From Gammaproteobacteria bacterium (GTDB lineage Bacteria > Pseudomonadota > Gammaproteobacteria > Pseudomonadales > Azotimanducaceae), in assembly GCA_028821035.1 (NCBI GenBank), contig JAPPHP010000472.1, positions 1 through 9,283 on the forward strand: 9,283 bases of DNA, written 5' to 3'. Below are positions 1 to 7,342 of the stretch, one piece after another (the first letter of the stretch is position 1; each line of letters begins with the position of its first letter). Under the pieces are notes generated by a model. That model was not told the origin of the DNA. It saw only the letters and a program-made list of their open reading frames with translations, and did not search any database. The translations under genes and the position numbers were made by a program.

Positions 1-121
1 TTTAGCGGGTTCCGGGCCCCGCGCCGCTAGTGGGGGGGGATCCGCGTCTGGGGGGGGGGGGGGGTTGTTGTGGGGGCCCCCCCCCCGCGCGCTCCCCGGC
101 TGAGGGCTCCGGCGCTTGCGT
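1..121. other. Low-complexity, homopolymer-rich window edge
   Basis: This stretch downstream of the MoxR stop holds a run of 8 G (32-39), a run of 15 G (50-64), and 5 G followed by 10 C (72-86). Nothing comparable occurs elsewhere in the window. It looks like a low-quality contig end or a fold-back or homopolymer sequencing artefact rather than genomic structure. A GTG at 125-123 overlaps the MoxR TGA as GTGA and could begin the next operon gene. In many such clusters that gene is a DUF58 protein. Read as given, this frame meets a TAG at 29-27 after only about 32 codons, and the homopolymer runs make any reading frame here unreliable. I do not call a gene. Confidence 0.6.
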
Positions 122-1167
<1,046 letters not shown>

Positions 1168-1171
<4 letters not shown>

Positions 1172-3369
1172 CCTTCCATCTCGAGCAGGAGCGCCAGGGC
1201 GTCGCCGAAACGCGGCGCGATCTCCAGCGCGTATAGCACATGCCGCCGCGCCGCCGCGAGCCGGTCCGCGCCGTGGTACGCGCGCGCGAGCCGATAGTGC
1301 GCGTCCGCCCGGTCGTGGGGGCGCAGCGCGAGATGGGCCTGGTACTCGAGGATCGCGTCCTCGTACTGGCCCGCCTCCACGAGGAAGTCGCCCAACCGGC
1401 GACGCTCCTCCGGGACCAGGGGCGCCACCAGCGCCAGGGAGCGTTGCACGGGCAGGGCCTCGGCCGGCCGGTCTCCCGACTCCAGCCACTCGACGAGGCG
1501 CCGCAACGTCCCCGGGGCTCGGCCACCGCGGCGCCAGTACTCGGTCAGCGCCGCCGTCGCCTCCGCCATCCGACCAGCGCCGGCCTGCGCCTGCGCCAGC
1601 AGCGGCCACGCGCTCGCGGGCCCGACGTACTCCGGGTAGTTCTTCGTCGCGGCACGCGCCGCTTCGACGGCGGCCGACCAGTCCTCCTCCTTCAGTTGGC
1701 GTTGCGCCGCCTGCACGTTCGCGCGGAACCGGTCGGGATCGACATCGCCGAAACGCGCATCCAGGTGGGCCTCGAACCCTGCGTCCAGTTCCGCCGGCGC
1801 CAACTCCAGTCCCCGCCCGATGGCGTCCGCCGTGTCCTCGCCGTCCGCGTAGGCTGCCAGCACGCGCGCCAACGCCCCGACGCCCCAGGTGTCTTCCATG
1901 TACTCGCAGAGCAGACCCGCCTGCACGTAAGAAAGCGCAACCCGGCCCGGCGAGTCCGGCTGCATGAATCCCCCGTCGAGTCGCTCCACCGGGAGCAGCC
2001 GCCCGGCCTGCGCCGCCTCGACGAACTCGAGCGGCACGGAACGGCTCCGGCTCGGGCCCGTGCGCCATTCCTCGAGCACCGAGACGCCCTCGCTGAACCA
2101 GCGCGAGACCAGGTTGTCCGTGGCGTTCAGCGTGACCACGTGGGCGAGTTCGTGCCACAGGGCGCTCGCCCAGTCGAAGCCGTCGTCGATGCCGCGCGCC
2201 GACGGGCTGTCCATGGCGATCACGTCCCCGAAGGTCGCGCCGAGGATGCCGATGCCCGGCAACCCGGAGGTGCGCACGGCGAAATCGTCGTGGTGCGGGT
2301 AGAGCTCGATGATCACCGGTTCTTCCACGACGTGGCCGTACCTGGCGCCCATGCTGGGGATCGCTTCGTCGACCAGCCGGCGCACGTATCCCTCGAGCGC
2401 CCCTGTTTCCTCCTGGTGCGTGCGCAGGACCAGGCGCGGGTCCTCGGTGAGATCGAACCGGTGCAGGCTGTCCAGCATACGCAGCGTGTTCACCACCTCG
2501 GAGTCGTAGGGGTCGCCCTCGAACGAGCGGGCGAGATGTCGCTGCGCCTCGTCGAAACGGTTGACCCGCAGCAGGTTGATCCCGAGGGCGGCATGGGCGC
2601 TGTAGAGGCGGGGATCCACCTCCACCGCGCGTTCGAGCAGGGCGACCGCTTCCTCGTAGCGGCGCGTGATGACGTAGAAGTGCGCGACGGTCTCGAAGAC
2701 GGCGCCATGATGCGGGCTCTCGTGCAGCGCCCGCCCGGTCCACTCGCTCGGCACGTCGCCTTCCAGGTGGTCGGCGGCCGCGAGCAGCGCCATCGCCCCG
2801 AGCCGCGCGCCCGGATCGTCCGCCTCGACGACCGGCAGCACCAGTTCCCGCCCGGTAGCCACATCCCCCACCGTGAGCGCCCCGCGTGCCAGCACGAAAC
2901 GCGCGCCCGGGTGGTCGGGGGCGCGCTCGAGCACGGAGTTCGCGATGGCGCGTGCCCGGGCGTCGAACCGGTCCGCCGCCACCTCGGCCAGGCCGACCTG
3001 CGCGTCGACGTGCGCGCCATCGAGTTCGAGCGCCTCCTGGAAGAGGACTTCCGCGTCGGCATCCTGGTGCGCCTCCAGGTAGAGCAGGCCCCACCGCACG
3101 CGCACGTCCGCGTCCTTCGGCGCCGCTGCCGCCGCCGCGCGAAAGGCGCGGTTGGCTGCCTTCCAGTCACCCAGACCCCAGAGCGCCTCCGCCTGTATCG
3201 CGGGCGAAGGGTCGAGCAGCAGGCCGCGGTAGCACTCCGTCGCGGCCTGCCTGTCCGTGTAGCCAAGCCGGCGGCAGTCCTCCGGGGTCGAGGCGGCATG
3301 CACGCCTGTCGTGACGGCCAGTCCGATGGCCACCCCGGGTAACCACAGCAACGGTCGACTAAGGGCCAT
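1168..3369 (-). CDS. Secreted TPR protein with HEXXH metallopeptidase (peptidase MA-like) domain
   Basis: A 733-residue protein with an N-terminal signal peptide (hydrophobic residues 7-20, likely cleavage after Val-His-Ala at 25), so it probably acts in the periplasm. Three parts are visible. Residues about 50-300 are helical TPR-like repeats (for example 92-118 and 222-285, with typical YEEAVALLERAVEVDP spacing). Residues about 320-540 form a gluzincin-type peptidase domain with HELAH (His406, Glu407, His410) and a downstream glutamate in WFSEG (Glu427, sixteen residues after His410), which together should bind zinc and catalyse hydrolysis. Residues about 545-730 are further TPR-like repeats. 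The ATG at 3369 is preceded by GGGAA seven bases upstream and lies 11 bases inside the end of the caspase-like gene. The stop overlaps the MoxR ATG. By family this matches the peptidase-MA-like group found with TPRs. The TPRs may bind partner or substrate proteins. The catalytic residues look intact. The substrate is unknown. Confidence 0.88.
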
Positions 3370-4243
3370 CGCCCAGTTCCCGCTCGATCACGGCGAGTTC
3401 GAGCAGCAGTTCCCGCAACCGGGCGAAGTAGGCGTCGATCTCCATCGAGTCCTTCTCGTCGCGCAGGCCGGCGATCGCCTCCTCGATCTCGGAGCGCCGG
3501 GCGGCGAGCCGGCGCGAGTCGGCGTCCGGCAGGCGTTCGGGTTCGAGCCGGGACACGAGGATCGCGGACTCCGGTCCCTCCATGCGCGCATGCTCGGTAG
3601 CCATCAGGCCCCGCGCCTCGAAGTGGCGCTCCACCGCCGCGCTGGTGAACCGGAACGCTTCCGTCGCCCCCACGGCGCCGTCCTTGTTCGTGTCCGCCGA
3701 CGGGGCGCGCAGCGCCTCGAGCCAGTAGTCGCCGAACACGACGGCGCTCTGCTCCGTGCCACTCTTCGTCGCCGCGATCACCGTTCGCCCCTCCCGCCGC
3801 AGCGGTTCCGCCAGCGCCCCGCTCGCACTGGTGGCGACGACCACGAGTTGACGCCCAGGGCGTAGCGCGCCCAGCCACTCCGACAGTTCCTCGTCCGTAG
3901 GATCCCGGCCCGGCACGTTGAAGCGAAACGTCTCCCCATCGTACGTGCCGTGGCCGAAGAGGTGCACGACCGCGACATCCTCCTCCGCGGAGACCCGTGC
4001 GAGTTCAGCCAAGGCACCCCGAATGGCCTCGCGGGTCGCGCCGGCGCCGGTCAGCAGCGTGACCTCGGCGCCTGTACCGCGCGCGCTCTGTGCCGCCGAC
4101 TCCGCGATGGCCGCGAACGCCTCCGCGTACTGCGTCTCGCCCCCGAGACCGGACACGATCACGGTGCGCGTCGCCGCCGACGCCGGCAGGACGGCCGCGA
4201 GCACCAGCGGGAGCCATGCCGCCTGGCGGAGGGCCCGGCTCAT
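3359..4243 (-). CDS. Secreted caspase/C13-like protein, cysteine-less (probable pseudopeptidase)
   Basis: A 294-residue protein with a signal peptide (residues 1-23, ending ASA-A), probably periplasmic. The core (25-225) looks like a caspase/legumain (clan CD) fold. A beta strand at 26-32 leads in, and HLFGHG (94-99) supplies the position of the catalytic His98. QLVVVATSASGAL (132-144) matches the strand that normally ends in an x-C-x-S-G nucleophile motif, but the cysteine position is Ser139. The whole protein contains no cysteine, so classical cysteine-protease activity is excluded. A 12-residue EF-hand-like loop (184-195, Asp184, Asn186, Asp188, Gly189, Glu195) may bind calcium. A charged helical or coiled-coil tail spans 240-292. 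The ATG at 4243 overlaps the upstream VWA stop as ATGA and has GGGGAAG just ahead of it. An in-frame ATG five codons earlier (4258) is possible. It probably serves as a structural or binding partner in the MoxR/VWA system. The fold call is by motif only. Confidence 0.75.
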   Translation of the reverse strand: MSRALRQAAWLPLVLAAVLPASAATRTVIVSGLGGETQYAEAFAAIAESAAQSARGTGAEVTLLTGAGATREAIRGALAELARVSAEEDVAVVHLFGHGTYDGETFRFNVPGRDPTDEELSEWLGALRPGRQLVVVATSASGALAEPLRREGRTVIAATKSGTEQSAVVFGDYWLEALRAPSADTNKDGAVGATEAFRFTSAAVERHFEARGLMATEHARMEGPESAILVSRLEPERLPDADSRRLAARRSEIEEAIAGLRDEKDSMEIDAYFARLRELLLELAVIERELGDGP

Positions 4244-6468
4244 ATGCTTCCCCACCATCGGCGCAGCCCCCACTCCAGGCACTTCAGCAGCACGATGAGC
4301 ACGTAGAAGAAAGGCGCGTCCCAGAGCGGCAATGCACGACGTTCCTGCACGCCGGCGCCTTCCAGCGCGACCGTCCGCGCGATCCCGGCGACATTGCCGG
4401 GCTCCCAGTAGCGGCCGCCCGTCGCCTCGGCGATGCGTTCGAGGAAAGGCCGATTGAGCGTCGCGCCGAAGTACTCGACATCGTCCCCGCCCACCCGGGC
4501 GAAGCGCGTCGCCAGGTGCTCGCCCTCGCCCGCGCGCGTCACGTCCACCCGGTAGACCCCGGGCACGCCGGGTCGCCACCGCGCCTCGAAGGCGCCGCTC
4601 TCGGCGCCCGCGTCGAGCGTCCCCTCGAACGCCGCTCCGTCCGGCCCCGTGACCTTCGCGCGCACGTCCGCATCCGCTACCGGCTCGTAGCGCTCGTCCC
4701 GCAGGGCGAGGCGTACCGCGAGAGCATCGGGGCCACCCTCGACGGTGATCCGGTCCCGCTGCTGCGCCGCCTGCGCCAGGTGTCGCAGCAACTGTCTCCA
4801 GAAGAGCCCGTGCCGGGGATCGTCGGGCGGCGTGCGCATGCGCCAGCGCCACGTGGTCGCGGACGCGAGCACCGCCGCGCGGCCGAATCCGTACGGCTGT
4901 TCGACGAGCAGGGGCGCGACGGTTTCCTCCCCGACCCACTCGAGCAGCACGGTCGCCCCTGGCTTGGGCGGACCGAGCTCCTGGTAGTCCGCCAGTCTCG
5001 GCAGGCCCGCCCAGCCATCCGACTCGCCCGCCCCGAGCGCCGCGACCGGGGAGGCGCGTCCTTCCGCCGCGGGGCGCGCGGCCCCTTCCACGAACCGGTA
5101 GGTGGGCACGTCACCCCGTTCGAGCGTGACGGGGAGCGCCTTCCCGAGCGGCGCGACATCCCAGCCGCCGTCCGCCAGCGCGTCGCGGCCGGCCAGCGCG
5201 AGGAGCCCGCCGCCGCGTCGGCCGACAAAGGACTCGAGCCACGCATGCTGCTCGTCGTCCAGGGCCGCGGCGGGCAGGCTGCCGAGGACGACCACGTCGT
5301 ACGCATAGAGCTCCGACAGTTCCTCCGGGAACCCTTCCGCGAGGTCCTCCGCGCCCGCGACGCCCTGGCGATAGGTCTTGCGCGGCGTGGTCCTGAGCCA
5401 GCTCACGATGTCCATCACGTCGTCTTCGGCCACCGCGCGGCGGAGGAACTTGTACTCCCAGCGGGGCTCTCCCTCGAGATGGAGGACGCGGTGCCGGTGT
5501 TCGGCCACCTCCAGCAACTGCCGGCGGATATCGTTGCGGGGCAGCGGATCTCCCGGTGGTGGCTCGATCTCGAACGTGAGTTCCCGCAGGCCCGGCCGGC
5601 CGCTCGGGACGGCGATATCCACGCTCGTGACGGCGCCTTCGGTTCGGAGCGCGACCGTCTTCGCCGCCAGCACCGCCTCGCCGTCGCGCACCCGCACGCG
5701 CACGTCGCCGGTCGTCGCGTGCCGCAGGGTGAGCCGCGCCGCCACTTCGCTGCCCGGGGGCACCGTTCGCGGCAGCTCCACCGTGGAGAGTTCCACGTCG
5801 CCGGCGTTCGCCTCCGGACCGATCCCCACGGTGTGCACGGGCACGCCGGCCGCGAGGAGCGTGCCGAGATCGTCGCCAGCGTCGGCGTTGGTCGCGCCAT
5901 CGGTCACGACGATGACGGCGGCGAGCGCCTCGGTACTGAATGCCGTGGCGGCTTCGGTTAGCGACGTGAGCAGGCGCGTGCGGCCGCCGTCGGCCGCCAG
6001 TACGTCCAGCGACTCGATGCGACGCGCGCCTTCCGCGAATTGGAACAGGGCGACGCTGGATCGCTCCCCGACGCCCGGCACGATGTCGCGCTCGGCGATG
6101 CGCCGCGCGAGCGCGAGACGCGACTCTCCACCGCCCGCGTCCAGGGACATGCTCTCGGAGTCGTCGATCAGCACCGCGACGGTGTTCGCCCCGGGCTTGA
6201 GCTGGCGTACCACGAGGGTCGGCTCCGCGAGCAGCGCCAGGATCACCCCGAGCGTCGCCGCCTGGAAGCCGAAGACGACAAGGCGCCGGGACACAGGCCA
6301 ACGTGCGAGGCGGCCCCCCATACGGGCCAGACGCAACAGGCTCGCCGCAAGCAGGGCGACCGCCACGGCGCCGATGAGGATCCACCACGCCGGCGTCAGG
6401 TCGGTGGCGAACGTGAACTCCGCCTCGCGGTAGACGTCCAGGGGATACTTGAGAAGCCACTCGAGCAT
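4240..6468 (-). CDS. Membrane-anchored VWA protein with glutamine-amidotransferase-like domain
   Basis: A 742-residue inner-membrane protein. Two membrane segments (about 26-48 and 62-81) precede a VWA domain (about 95-220) with an intact MIDAS start, DDSESM (Asp102, Ser104, Ser106), and VVTDG (Asp190), so it should bind a divalent metal and a partner. A beta-rich region (about 225-320) follows, then the conserved EPRWEYKFLRR element (334-344) seen in this family. Next is a class-I-glutamine-amidotransferase-like fold (about 388-540). No cysteine is present where a nucleophile would sit, and the only cysteine in the protein is Cys730. Another beta region (about 572-660) leads to a C-terminal membrane segment (about 718-738). 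Most of the protein between the second and third membrane segments is probably periplasmic. The ATG at 6468 has GGAG eight bases upstream. Its stop overlaps the next gene. By known association, it is the VWA partner of the MoxR ATPase in this operon. Confidence 0.9.
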   Translation of the reverse strand: MLEWLLKYPLDVYREAEFTFATDLTPAWWILIGAVAVALLAASLLRLARMGGRLARWPVSRRLVVFGFQAATLGVILALLAEPTLVVRQLKPGANTVAVLIDDSESMSLDAGGGESRLALARRIAERDIVPGVGERSSVALFQFAEGARRIESLDVLAADGGRTRLLTSLTEAATAFSTEALAAVIVVTDGATNADAGDDLGTLLAAGVPVHTVGIGPEANAGDVELSTVELPRTVPPGSEVAARLTLRHATTGDVRVRVRDGEAVLAAKTVALRTEGAVTSVDIAVPSGRPGLRELTFEIEPPPGDPLPRNDIRRQLLEVAEHRHRVLHLEGEPRWEYKFLRRAVAEDDVMDIVSWLRTTPRKTYRQGVAGAEDLAEGFPEELSELYAYDVVVLGSLPAAALDDEQHAWLESFVGRRGGGLLALAGRDALADGGWDVAPLGKALPVTLERGDVPTYRFVEGAARPAAEGRASPVAALGAGESDGWAGLPRLADYQELGPPKPGATVLLEWVGEETVAPLLVEQPYGFGRAAVLASATTWRWRMRTPPDDPRHGLFWRQLLRHLAQAAQQRDRITVEGGPDALAVRLALRDERYEPVADADVRAKVTGPDGAAFEGTLDAGAESGAFEARWRPGVPGVYRVDVTRAGEGEHLATRFARVGGDDVEYFGATLNRPFLERIAEATGGRYWEPGNVAGIARTVALEGAGVQERRALPLWDAPFFYVLIVLLKCLEWGLRRWWGSI
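4247..4253 (-). promoter_or_regulatory. Ribosome binding site of the caspase-like gene
   Basis: GGGGAAG reads on the minus strand, with its GGGGA core five bases before the ATG at 4243. It lies within the last codons of the VWA gene. It favours the ATGA-overlap start over the in-frame ATG at 4258, which lies upstream of this element. Confidence 0.6.
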
Positions 6469-6476
6469 ATCCGCCG

Positions 6477-6480
6477 CTCC
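6477..6480 (-). promoter_or_regulatory. Ribosome binding site of the VWA gene
   Basis: GGAG reads on the minus strand eight bases ahead of the ATG at 6468. The open frame extends further upstream into the GST gene, so this site decides the start. It puts the first residues (MLEW) directly before the membrane segments, inside the 34-base gap (6469-6502). Confidence 0.65.
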
Positions 6481-6502
6481 GGGCCGTGGCGTGCTACGCG
6501 GT

Positions 6503-7300
6503 CTAGGGGGCAGCGCCCACGCGACTTCGGTCCAGGTAGCCTTCGAAGTACTTCGAGAACGCGTCGGTCTCGCCGAGTTCGAGCATGTGGCCATACGCGC
6601 GCGGGTATTCGTCGGGGCCCCGACGACTGACCGGCTCGAGGCCGACGGAGGCCAGCCGCCGATGGCCGCGGCGTTCCCCGAGGAACTGGGCCAGGTCACA
6701 GACGAACGAGATGTCCGCGATGGTCAGCGCGTCGCCGGCCAGGTAGTCCGCTCGGGCGAGCGCACTCTCGACGCCGGCCAGGTAGAACTCGTACGCGGCC
6801 GCCATGCGCGCGTGGGTCGTGGCCGTCGGCTCCCGCAGTTCCAGCAGGTACACCTGGGCCTCCCGGGCGAACACGAGGTTGGCGTCGAGGAAGCTGTCTA
6901 CGCGGGACGCTTCGTAGCCGTCACGACCATAGAGCGAACGGTTGTGCGCGCCCGCGCGCGCCACGGCGCGCAGGATGCTGTTCGACTCGAAGACGCCCAC
7001 GTCCCCGCCCGGGGCGAACGCCGCCGGCACCGTTCCGAATGGGTGCGCGTCGAGGAAGGCATCGGTCTTGAAGAGCGTGCCCGAGAAGCCACGTCGGCCC
7101 GTCCGCGCGTGCGGACTGTCGGCGGTGCGCTCCGCGTCCGGCAACGGCCGGGCCTCGTAGTCCCAGAGCCAGTTGCCCAGGTTGGGCGGCTCGTCTCCGA
7201 CCACCTCGACTTCGACACCGCAGAGGTCCGCGGCGATCAGCGCCTTCCAGACCCTCGGGTTGGGGAGATAGGAGAAGATCCTGAGGACGGGTGCGGTCAT
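6503..7300 (-). CDS. Glutathione S-transferase family protein
   Basis: A 265-residue cytoplasmic protein with a thioredoxin-like N-terminal domain and an all-helical C-terminal domain. RIFSYLPNPRVWKALIAA (7-24) is the first strand and helix. HPFGTVPAAF (86-95) carries the cis-proline (Pro92) that positions glutathione. FESNSI (104-109) supplies the Glu105/Ser106 that usually bind the gamma-glutamyl group. LTIADISF (192-199, Asp196) is the conserved N-capping box of the helical domain. An extra stretch of about 35 residues (about 45-80) separates the second strand region from the cis-Pro motif, making the protein longer than the usual 200-220. This pattern recalls bacterial relatives of the eEF1B-gamma GST. 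The ATG at 7300 has GGAA six bases upstream (7307-7310). An in-frame TTG at 7312 is a weaker choice. It stands 42 bases after the HNH gene and 34 bases before the VWA gene. A link to either is not evident. Substrate unknown. Confidence 0.85.
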   Translation of the reverse strand: MTAPVLRIFSYLPNPRVWKALIAADLCGVEVEVVGDEPPNLGNWLWDYEARPLPDAERTADSPHARTGRRGFSGTLFKTDAFLDAHPFGTVPAAFAPGGDVGVFESNSILRAVARAGAHNRSLYGRDGYEASRVDSFLDANLVFAREAQVYLLELREPTATTHARMAAAYEFYLAGVESALARADYLAGDALTIADISFVCDLAQFLGERRGHRRLASVGLEPVSRRGPDEYPRAYGHMLELGETDAFSKYFEGYLDRSRVGAAP

Positions 7301-7306
7301 GGTGGA

Positions 7307-7310
7307 TTCC
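7307..7310 (-). promoter_or_regulatory. Weak ribosome binding site of the GST gene
   Basis: GGAA lies six bases ahead of the ATG at 7300 on the minus strand. It overlaps the alternative TTG codon (7312-7310), which has no comparable site of its own, so it supports the ATG start. Confidence 0.4.
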
Positions 7311-7342
7311 AAAGTCGGGTTCCGTGATCGTACCCTGCCCGG

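Noticed and set aside
50..86. G-run/C-run hairpin as a transcription terminator for the operon
   Set aside because: No T-tract follows on the minus strand and the homopolymers are probably sequencing artefact.
1172..3094. Upstream extension of the MoxR reading frame to 990 codons
   Set aside because: The extension is out of frame with the metallopeptidase gene and is glycine/arginine-rich noise. The ATGA overlap at 1171 and normal MoxR length fix the start.
1240..3342. Long plus-strand open frame (700 codons) opposite the metallopeptidase gene
   Set aside because: Composition is Arg/His/Val/Gln-rich with no recognisable motif. It is the antisense shadow of a well-supported gene in very GC-rich DNA.
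4090..5961. Long plus-strand open frame (623 codons) opposite the VWA gene
   Set aside because: No domain motifs, extreme Arg/Pro content, and fully covered by the VWA gene and the end of the caspase-like gene.
7301..7342. Possible promoter (TACGAT as a -10) before the GST gene
   Set aside because: Only four of six bases fit and there is no reasonable -35 about 17 bases upstream. The 42-base gap is also short.
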